From Stenotrophomonas sp. 169 (lineage in GTDB: Bacteria; Pseudomonadota; Gammaproteobacteria; Xanthomonadales; Xanthomonadaceae): a DNA stretch of 64,000 nucleotides. Shown here one piece after another: positions 9,256 to 17,527 of this stretch. The stretch is from contig NZ_CP061204.1 of NCBI RefSeq assembly GCF_014621775.1, positions 2,314,501 to 2,378,500 of the forward strand. Direction: 5' to 3'. Numbering within the stretch: the stretch's first letter is position 1; each line of letters starts with the position of its first letter. Below the pieces are notes generated by a model. It was given only the letters and a program-made list of their open reading frames with translations. It was not told the origin of the DNA and did not search any database. A program made the position numbers and the translations under genes.

Positions 9256-9995
9256 AAGGCGCCGCTCAATACCGCGAGGTGCAGCGCACGGCCGCAACCG
9301 AGTGCATCGCGCAGCATTCGGACCTGGTGCGGCGCATCGCCCACCACCTGGCCGCGCGACTGCCCGCCAGCGTCGAAATCGATGACCTGATCCAGGCCGG
9401 CATGATGGGCCTGATGGAAGCGTCGCGCAGCTACGACGCCGACCAGGGGGCCTCGTTTGAAACCTATGCTTCGATCCGCATCCGCGGTTCGATGATCGAT
9501 GAGATCCGTCGCGGCGACTGGGTGCCGCGCTCGGTGCACCGCCGCGCCCGCGATGCCGCCTCGACCATCCGTCGCCTGGAGCAGACCACAGGTCGCGCCG
9601 CATCGGCCACCGAAGTGGCCGCGGCGATGGACATCCCGCTGCCGGAATACCTCCGGCTGATGGAAGATGCCTCGCGCGGCCAGGTGCTGAGCCTGGAATC
9701 GCGCATCGAAGACCAGGGCGAGCTGGATACCGTCGCCCAAGGCGGACCCACCCCGCAGCAGGTGCTGGAGCGCAGCCAGTTCGGCAGCGAGCTGGGCAAG
9801 GCCATCGGCCACCTGCCCGAGCGCGAACAGCTGGTGCTGTCGCTGTACTACGAACAGGAATTGAACCTTAAAGAGATCGGCGCAGTGCTCGGTGTGAGCG
9901 AGTCGCGGGTCTGCCAGATCCATGGCCAGGCGGTATTGCGCCTGCGTGGCCGACTGAAAGCCTTCGAGGCCGTTGACGCGGGCCTGGAAGCATAA
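9252..9995 (+). CDS. fliA: Flagellar RNA polymerase sigma factor FliA (sigma-28)
   Basis: Sigma-28 directs late flagellar and chemotaxis genes. The 247 residues show region 2 (DDLIQAGMMGLMEASRSYD, SFETYASIRIRGSMIDEIR), region 3 and region 4 (LPEREQLVLSLYYEQELNLKEIGAVLGVSESRVCQIH) with a helix-turn-helix. The start shares ATGA with the flhG stop. At least seven sites matching the sigma-28 consensus lie downstream in this window, all before chemotaxis or motor units. Confidence 0.97.
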   Translation: MKGAAQYREVQRTAATECIAQHSDLVRRIAHHLAARLPASVEIDDLIQAGMMGLMEASRSYDADQGASFETYASIRIRGSMIDEIRRGDWVPRSVHRRARDAASTIRRLEQTTGRAASATEVAAAMDIPLPEYLRLMEDASRGQVLSLESRIEDQGELDTVAQGGPTPQQVLERSQFGSELGKAIGHLPEREQLVLSLYYEQELNLKEIGAVLGVSESRVCQIHGQAVLRLRGRLKAFEAVDAGLEA

Positions 9996-10016
9996 GTACC
10001 CAAGAGGAATGAAGCT

Positions 10017-10409
10017 TTGAACAAGAACATGCGCATCCTGATCGTCGACGATTTCTCGACCATGCGTCGCATCGTCAAGAACCTGCTGGGCGACCTGGGC
10101 TTCAGCAACACCGCCGAGGCCGAGGATGGGCATGCCGCGCTGGCGTTGCTGCAGAGCCAGTCCTTCGACTTCGTGGTGACCGACTGGAACATGCCGGTCA
10201 TGACCGGCATCGAGCTGCTGAAGGCCATCCGTGCCGACGCCAAGCTGAAGACCCTGCCGGTGCTGATGGTGACCGCCGAAGCCAAGCGCGAGCAGATCAT
10301 CGAGGCGGCACAGGCCGGCGTGAACGGCTACATCATCAAGCCCTTCACCGCACAGACGCTGCAGGAAAAACTGGGCAAGATCTTCGAACGCCTGGCGGCG
10401 AGCGCTTGA
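10017..10409 (+). CDS. cheY: Chemotaxis response regulator CheY (first system)
   Basis: CheY receives phosphate from CheA and binds the flagellar switch. This single receiver domain of about 130 residues has the acidic DD pair in [13 protein letters not shown], the phosphorylation aspartate in [12 protein letters not shown], and the conserved lysine in IKPFTA. A TTG start giving MNKNMRIL was taken because AGAGGA lies about ten bases before it; the ATG at 10029 is an alternative. The stop overlaps the cheZ ATG by one base. Confidence 0.95.
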   Translation: MNKNMRILIVDDFSTMRRIVKNLLGDLGFSNTAEAEDGHAALALLQSQSFDFVVTDWNMPVMTGIELLKAIRADAKLKTLPVLMVTAEAKREQIIEAAQAGVNGYIIKPFTAQTLQEKLGKIFERLAASA

Positions 10410-11041
10410 TGGACGTCGCCATGGACAAGGCGTGGCTGGTGCAGCGCCTGCAGGAAGCATTGGCCGCACTGGAAACCGGCGATGAAGCCGGCTGGCGTGT
10501 GCAGATCGATGCGCTGGCGGCGGCACGCACCCAGCCGATGATGGCCGGCCTGTCACGGTTGGCCCGCGAGCTGGGCCAGGCGCTGGGAGAACTGCCCACC
10601 GTGGGCCACGACGCCGATGCCGAAGAGCTCGACGATGCGTGTGCGCGCCTGGACCACGTGGTCACGATGACCGAGCAGGCCACCCACCGCACCTTGGATC
10701 TGACCGAGGAATGCCGTGCCCTGACCGCCCGCCTGGGCGAGGAGGCGCTGCCTGCACTGGAGCAGCAGCAGGCACTCGAGCGTATCCGCCACAACCTGAC
10801 CGAGATCGCGCTGACCCAGAGTTACCAGGACCTGACCGGCCAGATCATCCGCCGGGTGGTGGGCATCGTGCGTCGCGTACATGAAGGCTTCGGTGCCCTG
10901 GGCCTGCCGCCGGAACTGCAGGCATCGCGCCAGCAGGGCCGCACTGAGCCGGCGCTGGCCGGACCGGCCGTGGCCGGCGTGGATCGCCACGCGGTGTCCC
11001 AGCTGGACGCCGACGACCTGCTGTCCGACCTGGGGCTCTGA
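10409..11041 (+). CDS. cheZ: CheY-P phosphatase CheZ
   Basis: CheZ speeds dephosphorylation of CheY. The 210 residues are mainly long helices. The catalytic region lies in TEIALTQSYQDLTGQIIRRV, including the glutamine of QSYQDLTGQ. The C-terminus, DADDLLSDLGL, matches the CheY-binding tail known from enteric CheZ. TGATG overlap with cheY and two bases to cheA indicate one operon. Confidence 0.95.
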   Translation: MDVAMDKAWLVQRLQEALAALETGDEAGWRVQIDALAAARTQPMMAGLSRLARELGQALGELPTVGHDADAEELDDACARLDHVVTMTEQATHRTLDLTEECRALTARLGEEALPALEQQQALERIRHNLTEIALTQSYQDLTGQIIRRVVGIVRRVHEGFGALGLPPELQASRQQGRTEPALAGPAVAGVDRHAVSQLDADDLLSDLGL

Positions 11042-11043
11042 GC

Positions 11044-12882
11044 ATGAGTGGAATCGCCGACGACATCGCTGCGGACTTCATCATCGAGGCGCAGGAAATC
11101 CTGGATCGTCTCGGCGAGCAGCTGGTCACCCTGGAGCAGGACCCGCAGGACAGCCCCCAGCTCAATGCGGTGTTCCGGGGATACCACACGCTGAAAGGCG
11201 GTGCCGGCTTCCTCGGCATCCACGCCATGGTGGAGCTGTGCCATGCCGCCGAGGAAACCCTCGGCCTGGCGCGCTCCGGACAGGCCACGCTGCAGCCGCA
11301 TCACTTCGATGCAGGCCAACAATCGCTGGACTATCTGCAGGCGATGCTGGATGCGGTGTCGGCCGGCGAAGAACCGGGCCATGCCCCGCCGGACCTGATC
11401 GCCCAGTTCGATGTCGGCGTGGCCCCCTCGCCTGCCGCGTCGGCCCCGCTGGCCGGCAATGACGCCGGTTCGGAAATGATCAGCGACGATGAGTTCGAGG
11501 CCCTGCTCGACCAGTTGCATGGCGGCGCCGCGCCCACGGCGGTCGCGCCCAAGGCCGACGATGGCATGATCAGCGAGGACGAGTTCGAGGCCTTGCTGGA
11601 CCAGCTGCATGGCGGCGCTGTGCCGGGCAGTACACTCGCGCAGCAGGCGCCCGTTGCACAGGCGGCCCCGCCGCCGAAGCGCCCTGTCGCCGCCCCCACG
11701 CCCAAGCCCGCCAAGCCGCTGGCCGAGGCCGAACACACCGTGCGCGTGGACACCAAGCGCCTGGATGCCATCGTCAACCTGATCGGCGAACTGGTGCTGT
11801 CGCGCAACCGCCTGAAGACCCTGCGCGTGCGTTTGCGCGACGAAGAGCTTGATCGCGCCGTGTCCACGCTGGACATCGCGACCGCGCGTCTGCAGTCGGC
11901 GGTCATGCGCACCCGCATGCAGCCGGTGGGCAAGGTCTTCTCGCGTTTCCCGAAAGTGGCGCGCGATGTCGCGCGCTCGCTGAACAAAGAAGTGGAACTG
12001 GAACTGTTCGGCGCCGAAACCGAACTGGACCGCAACCTGGTCGAGGCACTGGCCGATCCGCTCGTGCATCTGGTGCGCAATGCCATCGACCACGGCGTGG
12101 AGATGCCCGACCTGCGTGAGGCACAGGGCAAGCCCCGCAGCGGCCACGTGCGCTTGTCCGCGCAGCAGGAAGGCGACTACGTCAGCATCGAAGTGCAGGA
12201 CGACGGCGCGGGCATCGACCCGGAGAAACTGCGTGCCAAGGCGCGCGAGAAGGGCCTGATCGATCCGGAGGCCGCTGCCCGCCTGAGCAGCGAAGAATGC
12301 CTGCACCTGGTGTTCCTGCCGGGCTTCTCGACCAAGGCCGAGGTCACCGACATCTCCGGCCGCGGCGTGGGCATGGACGTGGTGCAGTCGCGCATCCGCG
12401 AACTCAGCGGACAGATCCAGATCCAGTCCGAACTGGGCCGCGGCAGCCGCTTCATGATCCGCGTGCCGCTCACCCTGGCCATTCTGCCGACCCTGCTGGT
12501 ACAGGCCGGCGAGGATGTGTACGCCCTGCCGCTGGCACGCGTGCTGGAGGTGCTGCATGCACCGGCCACGTCCCTCGGCTGGTTCGATGGACGCGCCGTG
12601 CTTGATCGCCTGTCGCACACCCTGGCCCTGGTGGACCTGCGCCACTGGCTGGACGTGGAACCGGCACCGTCGCACCTGCTGACCATCGTCGTGCTGCAGG
12701 CGGGCGAGACCCGCTTCGGCCTGGTCGTGGACCAGGTGCGGGGCCGCGAAGAGGTCGTCATCAAACCGCTGCCCAAGGCCCTGCGCGGGCTGCGTGGTTA
12801 TGCCGGGGCGACCCTGATCGGCGATGGACGCATGGCCCTGATCCTGGATGTGGACGGCCTTCGCAGCCCGCACGACGGATGA
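11044..12882 (+). CDS. cheA: Chemotaxis histidine kinase CheA (first system)
   Basis: This is the sensor kinase of the F6-like system. P1 carries the phosphorylated His48 in GYHTLKGGAGFLG. No normal P2 domain is visible. Instead residues 130-200 are a flexible Ala/Pro stretch with a 16-residue motif, MISDDEFEALLDQLHG, present twice. P3 dimerisation (HTVRVDTKRLDAIVNLIGELV), P4 ATPase (HLVRNAIDHG, DDGAGI, GRGVGMDVV) and P5 CheW-like domains follow. Length is 612 residues. It is packed against cheZ and followed by the motor genes. The linker may also be the contact for ParC/ParP, as known for F6 CheA proteins. Confidence 0.95.
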   Translation: MSGIADDIAADFIIEAQEILDRLGEQLVTLEQDPQDSPQLNAVFRGYHTLKGGAGFLGIHAMVELCHAAEETLGLARSGQATLQPHHFDAGQQSLDYLQAMLDAVSAGEEPGHAPPDLIAQFDVGVAPSPAASAPLAGNDAGSEMISDDEFEALLDQLHGGAAPTAVAPKADDGMISEDEFEALLDQLHGGAVPGSTLAQQAPVAQAAPPPKRPVAAPTPKPAKPLAEAEHTVRVDTKRLDAIVNLIGELVLSRNRLKTLRVRLRDEELDRAVSTLDIATARLQSAVMRTRMQPVGKVFSRFPKVARDVARSLNKEVELELFGAETELDRNLVEALADPLVHLVRNAIDHGVEMPDLREAQGKPRSGHVRLSAQQEGDYVSIEVQDDGAGIDPEKLRAKAREKGLIDPEAAARLSSEECLHLVFLPGFSTKAEVTDISGRGVGMDVVQSRIRELSGQIQIQSELGRGSRFMIRVPLTLAILPTLLVQAGEDVYALPLARVLEVLHAPATSLGWFDGRAVLDRLSHTLALVDLRHWLDVEPAPSHLLTIVVLQAGETRFGLVVDQVRGREEVVIKPLPKALRGLRGYAGATLIGDGRMALILDVDGLRSPHDG

Positions 12883-12920
12883 AAACTGTGACGCCGGTCG
12901 GCCACTCCCTGGCCACCACC

Positions 12921-12947
12921 TCAAGTCACCCCGCTACAGGCCGATAA
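12921..12947 (+). promoter_or_regulatory. FliA (sigma-28) promoter for motC-motD-parC-parP
   Basis: TCAA (12921), 15 bases, GCCGATAA (12940). The expected transcription start lies within a few bases of the motC ATG at 12955. Confidence 0.75.
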
Positions 12948-12954
12948 CCGATCC

Positions 12955-13695
12955 ATGGACAGACTCAGCCTCATCGGACTCTTCCTCGCCTTGGCATCTC
13001 TGGTGGGGGGCAGCATCCTCAAGGGCGCCGGCCTGGCGTCGTTGTGGTCGCCTGCCGCGTTCGTCATCGTCATCGTCGGCACCCTTGCCTCGATCCTGCT
13101 GCATACCGCGCCGGCAGTGTTCAAGCACGCCTTCAAGATCGTGCGTTGGGTCATCCGCCCGCCGCAGAGCGACCGCCGCCAGCTGATCACGCAGATCGTG
13201 GAATGGAGCAACATCGCGCGCCGCCAAGGCTTGCTGGGTCTGGAGGCGCAGGTCGACGCGCAGAGCGATCCGTTCCTGCGCAAGGGGCTGCAGTTGCTGG
13301 TGGATGGCGTGGAGCCGGAAACCATCCGGCACATGCTGGAGATCGAACTGAGCAGCCAGGAACACAAAGACCTGGCCGCGTCGAAGGTATTCGAAGCCAT
13401 GGGCATCTATGCCCCGACGCTGGGCATCATCGGCGCAGTGCTGGGCTTGATCGCCGTGATGAAGAACCTTGCCGACCCCAGCAAGCTGGGACACGGCATC
13501 GCGGCCGCCTTCACCGCTACCATCTACGGCATCGCCTCGGCCAACCTGCTGTTCCTGCCGGTGTCCGCCAAGCTGAAGAGCGTGATCGCCCACACCACGA
13601 GGGATCGCGAGATGGCCATCGAAGGCATCATCTCGATCGCCCACGGCGAGAACCCGCGCAACATCGAAACCAACCTGAGCGGATTCCTGCACTGA
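12955..13695 (+). CDS. motC: Flagellar motor stator protein MotC (MotA family)
   Basis: MotA-type stator subunit that couples ion flow to torque. The 246 residues have four membrane segments and a cytoplasmic loop. They include the conserved GIYAPTLGIIGAVLGLIAVMKNL and GIAAAFTATIYGIASANLLFLP segments. It lacks the extra N-terminal features of PomA. No Shine-Dalgarno is visible before the ATG. motD follows after one base, as in MotCD pairs of polar flagellates. Confidence 0.94.
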   Translation: MDRLSLIGLFLALASLVGGSILKGAGLASLWSPAAFVIVIVGTLASILLHTAPAVFKHAFKIVRWVIRPPQSDRRQLITQIVEWSNIARRQGLLGLEAQVDAQSDPFLRKGLQLLVDGVEPETIRHMLEIELSSQEHKDLAASKVFEAMGIYAPTLGIIGAVLGLIAVMKNLADPSKLGHGIAAAFTATIYGIASANLLFLPVSAKLKSVIAHTTRDREMAIEGIISIAHGENPRNIETNLSGFLH

Positions 13696-13696
13696 C

Positions 13697-14680
13697 ATGG
13701 CCCGCCGCCGTCACCACGAAGAGCATGCCAACCATGAGGCCTGGGCGATTCCGTACGCCGACCTGATGACGCTGCTGCTTGCCTTCTTCGTGGTGATGTA
13801 TGCCATCTCCACGGTGAACGAAGGCAAGTACCGGGTAGTCGCCAGTGCCTTGAGCAGCGCCTTCGGGTCTGCGCCACGCACCATCAACCCGGTGCAGGTA
13901 GGCAGTCACCAGGTAAAGGGCGGCGGCTGGGACACCCCGTCGGTCATCAACGCCGGCAGCCGCGTCGGTCCCTCGGCACCTGCCCCGGCCAACGACCCTA
14001 CCCTGCTGCCCTCGATGGCATCGCAGATGCGCTCGCCCATCTCGTTCCGCGACCAGGAGCAGCTGAAGCAGGCGGAAAAACAGCTGGATGGCATCGCCGA
14101 CCGACTCACCGCCGCGCTCACACCGTTGATCGACCGCGGCATGATCACCGTGCGCCGTACCGAGCTGTGGATCGAAGTAGAGATCAACAGCGACATCCTG
14201 TTCCCCACCGGCGCATCGATGCTCGATGTGCACGCACGCGACACGCTCGCCAAGCTGGCCGAGGTGCTGCGTGACGTGCCCAACAGCGTGCGCGTGGAAG
14301 GCCACACCGACAACATCCCGATTGCCACGGCCCAGTTCCCCTCGAACTGGGAACTGTCGGCGGCCCGTGCGGCGAGCGTGGTGCATCTGTTCGCCGATCA
14401 GGGGCTGCAGCCCGCCCGGCTGGCGATGGTCGGCTACGGCGAGTTCCGCCCCCGCGAAGACAACACCAGTGCGGACGGCCGCAACCGCAACCGCCGCGTG
14501 ATGGTGATCATCCTGGCCGATACCAGCCACGGCGTGGATCCCATCAGCCAGCGCCTCAACGCCTCCAGCGACGCCGACGCGCCGGTGATCGCCCCCATTG
14601 CCTTACCCCCCTCCCGCAGGCGCCCCGCGCGCCCGCCCCGGCCGGCAGCCCCATCGGCGCCGCCGTCACCCCCGCCATGA
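13697..14680 (+). CDS. motD: Flagellar motor stator protein MotD (MotB family)
   Basis: Peptidoglycan-anchored partner of MotC. The one membrane segment at residues 15-40 carries the ion-binding aspartate in PYADLMTLLLAFFVVMYA. The periplasmic part is an OmpA-like domain (VEGHTDNIPI, NWELSAARA, GYGEFRP). The last 45 residues are a Pro/Arg/Ala tail beyond the usual domain. Ion type is presumed to be protons. Confidence 0.94.
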   Translation: MARRRHHEEHANHEAWAIPYADLMTLLLAFFVVMYAISTVNEGKYRVVASALSSAFGSAPRTINPVQVGSHQVKGGGWDTPSVINAGSRVGPSAPAPANDPTLLPSMASQMRSPISFRDQEQLKQAEKQLDGIADRLTAALTPLIDRGMITVRRTELWIEVEINSDILFPTGASMLDVHARDTLAKLAEVLRDVPNSVRVEGHTDNIPIATAQFPSNWELSAARAASVVHLFADQGLQPARLAMVGYGEFRPREDNTSADGRNRNRRVMVIILADTSHGVDPISQRLNASSDADAPVIAPIALPPSRRRPARPPRPAAPSAPPSPPP

Positions 14681-14692
14681 AGGAGTAGACCG

Positions 14693-15475
14693 ATGCGCAT
14701 CTGGGCAATCGCCAACCAGAAGGGCGGAGTCGGCAAGACCACCACCACCCTCGCACTGGGGCGCCAACTGGCCGGCCTGGGCCATCGCGTGCTGCTGATC
14801 GATCTCGATCCGCATGCATCGCTGACCCGCTCGTTCGGCATTCCGCTGGATCCACCGCCGGCGGGCGTACTGGATCTGTTCGCCACCCCGCCGGTGGAGC
14901 TGTCCGTGCTCAGCCACCCCAGCGCCATTCCCGGCCTGGACCACGTCTGCGCGCAGGCCGCACTGGCCACGCTGGAACGGCGCAGCGCCAACCAGCCGGG
15001 CCTGGGCCTGTCACTGCAGAACGCGTTGGCCCGCCACAAAGGCCGTCACGATTACATCCTGCTGGACTGCGCACCCACGCTGGGCTTGCTGATGATCAAC
15101 GCACTGGCAGCCGCTGATCGACTGATCATTCCCACCCAGGCCGAGCCGTTGGCCCTGCACGGTCTGGATGGCATGGTCCGCACCGGCGAGATGGTGGAGC
15201 GCTCGCGTCGCCGTCCGCTGCCGATGTCGATCCTGCCTACGCTGTTCGATCGACGCACCCGCGCCGGCAACGAGACGCTGAGGCAGATGCAGGACCGCCA
15301 CCTCACGCGGGTCTGGGATGACGCGATTCCGGTCGACACCCGCATGAGCAGCGCTGCCACCCTGATGACGCCGGTGGAAGGCGATGACTACCCTGGGCGC
15401 GGGCTCGCCGCCTATCGGCGTGCGCTGGAGTGGATCCTGACCGACGATGCGCGCGCGCTGGAGCAGGCCGCATGA
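14693..15475 (+). CDS. parC: ParA-like ATPase ParC for polar chemotaxis arrays
   Basis: A ParA/MinD-family ATPase placing chemosensory arrays at the pole; it is unrelated to topoisomerase IV ParC. The 260 residues begin with the Walker A NQKGGVGKTTTTLALGRQLA, then LIDLDPHASLTRSFG and LLDCAPTLGLLMINAL. GGAG lies eight bases before the ATG. The stop overlaps the next gene in ATGA. This position, next to a CheW-like protein after cheA-mot, is the ParC/ParP arrangement known in Vibrio, Pseudomonas and relatives. Confidence 0.9.
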   Translation: MRIWAIANQKGGVGKTTTTLALGRQLAGLGHRVLLIDLDPHASLTRSFGIPLDPPPAGVLDLFATPPVELSVLSHPSAIPGLDHVCAQAALATLERRSANQPGLGLSLQNALARHKGRHDYILLDCAPTLGLLMINALAAADRLIIPTQAEPLALHGLDGMVRTGEMVERSRRRPLPMSILPTLFDRRTRAGNETLRQMQDRHLTRVWDDAIPVDTRMSSAATLMTPVEGDDYPGRGLAAYRRALEWILTDDARALEQAA

Positions 15476-16512
15476 ACAACGAACAGGTGCTGGACGACTA
15501 TCTGGAGCAGTTGCTGGGTGACGCGGTGGCATCGACCGACGCGCCTGCGACCGACGCTGCGCAGGTGCTCGCCCCTGCAGTGACGGGCGACGCGGACGAC
15601 GCGCGCGAGCCCACTTGGGATGATCTGCCGCATGAGGTCGTCTACGAAACCGGCGCCCCCGCCGTGGTGGACGATGAAGAAGCCGCGCTGCAGGCTGCCT
15701 TCGATGCCACCTTGGACGCGATGGACCAGGCCAGCGCCGCGACGCCGCCCGAACGCCCACCGACCTGGGATGACCTGCCCGACGAGGTGATCTACGAAAC
15801 CGGCGAGGACATCGCGGCCGTGCTGGCCAATGCGGACAGCCCGTCGCTGGAAGCCGCCTTCGCCGCCGCTGCCGACCCGGCCGCGGCAGACACGGTGATC
15901 CTGGCAGCGCCCGCCGCGCCGATCGCCGCCGCCGCGGTTGCCCGCGCCCCCGCGCCCGCGCGCATTCCGAACCGCCCGTCCAACCTGCCGCCGCCAGCGA
16001 GTACGACCGGCGCGCCCAGCACATGGCAGGAGCTGCAGGAACAGGCCCGTGAGAACGGACATGCGTCCTCACCGCAGCGCCGCGCCGCCGAGCGCAGCTC
16101 GCGCTGGCTGCGCCTGCGCTGTGGCAGCCAGGCCTACGCGCTGGAGCTGCTGAAGGTGCAGGAGGTGGTGCTGCCGGTGCCGTTGCTGTCGCTGCGCGGC
16201 ACCGCCCCGGCCATGCTGGGCATCATGAACCTGCGTGGGCAGGTGGTACCGGTGATGGACCTGGGCATCCACCTGGGTGGCGCCCCCGCGGGCGAAGATG
16301 CGCTGACCCGCATCGTGGTGCTGGAGGAGAACGGCGACATCATGGGCCTGCGGGTCACCGCGGTCGAGGATGTGACCAACCTCAGCGACTCGCAGATCGA
16401 GCCCCCGGACACCGCGCGTATCTGCCGGATCAGCAACGACATCTTCCGTGGCGTGGCCCGCGTAAGCGCCCAGCCGATGATCCTGCTCGACGCCACGCGC
16501 CTGCTCAACTGA
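15472..16512 (+). CDS. parP: ParP-like protein with C-terminal CheW domain
   Basis: The last 150 residues are a CheW-like domain (LRLRCGSQAYALELLKVQEV, GIMNLRGQVVPVMDLG). The first 200 residues are acidic and Ala/Pro-rich and carry the motif PTWDDLPxEVxYETG twice, about 60 residues apart. This layout fits ParP, which links ParC to CheA and stabilises polar arrays. The protein could also be described simply as a long CheW. It is coupled to parC by ATGA. No other cheW occurs in this first system, so it may also serve as the coupling protein. Confidence 0.85.
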   Translation: MNNEQVLDDYLEQLLGDAVASTDAPATDAAQVLAPAVTGDADDAREPTWDDLPHEVVYETGAPAVVDDEEAALQAAFDATLDAMDQASAATPPERPPTWDDLPDEVIYETGEDIAAVLANADSPSLEAAFAAAADPAAADTVILAAPAAPIAAAAVARAPAPARIPNRPSNLPPPASTTGAPSTWQELQEQARENGHASSPQRRAAERSSRWLRLRCGSQAYALELLKVQEVVLPVPLLSLRGTAPAMLGIMNLRGQVVPVMDLGIHLGGAPAGEDALTRIVVLEENGDIMGLRVTAVEDVTNLSDSQIEPPDTARICRISNDIFRGVARVSAQPMILLDATRLLN

Positions 16513-16598
16513 TCAGCGCAGGCGCCCGGCCTCGGCCTGGTTCCTGCGCTTGTGCGCTCCTGCTCTCCGCCCAACTGCGGTCAAGGGCAGACTGTCAG

Positions 16599-16704
16599 CG
16601 AGGGGGCGGGCAGGGTCAGGCAGGACTGTGTGAGGCAGGAGCCGAACACAAGCCTACATGGACGTACTTGCGGCGTGTCCTGCGTGGCCCTGCCCGCCCC
16701 CTCG
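16599..16704. repeat. 106-bp hairpin repeat element
   Basis: Arms 16599-16626 and 16677-16704 are inverted copies matching at 26 of 28 bases. The outer ends are CGAGGGGGCGGGCAGGG and its complement, and the inner end is CAGGAC/GTCCTG. It lies in the 298-base gap between parP and the STAS gene, which otherwise holds only the promoter near its end. Confidence 0.75.
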
Positions 16705-16753
16705 GCCCCGGGTCCTGCTCCCGCCCTGGCCCAGAAACAGAAAAACCCATCCC

Positions 16754-16780
16754 TAAAGCTTTCCCGGAAATTGCCGCTAT
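16754..16780 (+). promoter_or_regulatory. FliA (sigma-28) promoter for the second chemotaxis operon
   Basis: TAAA (16754), 15 bases, GCCGCTAT (16773). It lies 30 bases before the STAS-domain gene. Confidence 0.8.
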
Positions 16781-16810
16781 GAAGTCTGGAACCGTTTGTC
16801 CGGAGCAACA

Positions 16811-17119
16811 ATGAGCACAGTGGACCTGGGTGAAGATCTCGGCATCGAGAGCAGCACCGAGCTGAAGAACCGCCTGGCCCCGCTGCTGGCCGAGGCCGCG
16901 CCCGTGGTGCTTGACGCCAGTCGGGTCAGCCGCATCCACACCGCAGCGGTGCAGGTGCTGTGCGCGTTCGTGCACGACCGCCGCAGTGCGGGCCGGCCGA
17001 CACAGTTCAGCGGATGCACCGCAACCTTTTCCGACGCCGCGCGACTGCTCGGCGTCAGCCAGGCCCTCGGCCTGGATGTACCCCATGACAACCTGAATTC
17101 TGTGGAGAACGCGGCATGA
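16811..17119 (+). CDS. STAS-domain protein of the second chemotaxis system
   Basis: A 102-residue protein with the fold of STAS (anti-sigma-antagonist-like) proteins: VVLDASRVSRIHTAAVQVL is the strand-helix signature, with a threonine at the usual phosphorylation position. Small STAS proteins commonly head cheY-cheA operons of this type, but their role is not well established. The ATG at 16811 has CCGGAG six bases upstream. The stop shares ATGA with the next cheY. Confidence 0.85.
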   Translation: MSTVDLGEDLGIESSTELKNRLAPLLAEAAPVVLDASRVSRIHTAAVQVLCAFVHDRRSAGRPTQFSGCTATFSDAARLLGVSQALGLDVPHDNLNSVENAA

Positions 17120-17481
17120 GCGCACGTATCTTGGTGGTGGATGACTCGGCGTCGATGCGCCAGATGGTCTCCTTCGCCCTCACCTCGGCCGGCTTTGCCG
17201 TCGAAGAAGCCGAGGATGGCGCCGTCGCACTCAACCGCGCCAAGGAACAGCGCTTCAACGCAGTGGTGACCGACGTCAACATGCCCAACATGGATGGCAT
17301 CTCGCTGATCCGCGAGCTGCGCCAGTTGGCCGAGTACAAGTTCACCCCGATGCTGATGCTGACCACCGAGTCAGCGGCCGACAAGAAATCCGAAGGCAAG
17401 GCGGCCGGCGCGACCGGCTGGCTGGTGAAGCCGTTCAATCCCGAACAGCTGATCGCCACCGTGCAGAAAGTCCTGGGCTGA
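17116..17481 (+). CDS. CheY-like response regulator (second system)
   Basis: A single receiver domain of 121 residues with the acidic pair in RILVVDDSASMRQM, the phosphorylation aspartate in VVTDVNMPNMDG, T/S in MLTTESAADKK and the lysine in VKPFNPE. It is coupled to the STAS gene and followed by cheA after 46 bases. It may carry signal to the motor or act as a phosphate sink for the first CheY. Confidence 0.94.
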   Translation: MSARILVVDDSASMRQMVSFALTSAGFAVEEAEDGAVALNRAKEQRFNAVVTDVNMPNMDGISLIRELRQLAEYKFTPMLMLTTESAADKKSEGKAAGATGWLVKPFNPEQLIATVQKVLG

Positions 17482-17527
17482 TCGCCCTCGCCGCCCCCGT
17501 CCCCCGCGCCCCTGGAACACACCTGAC

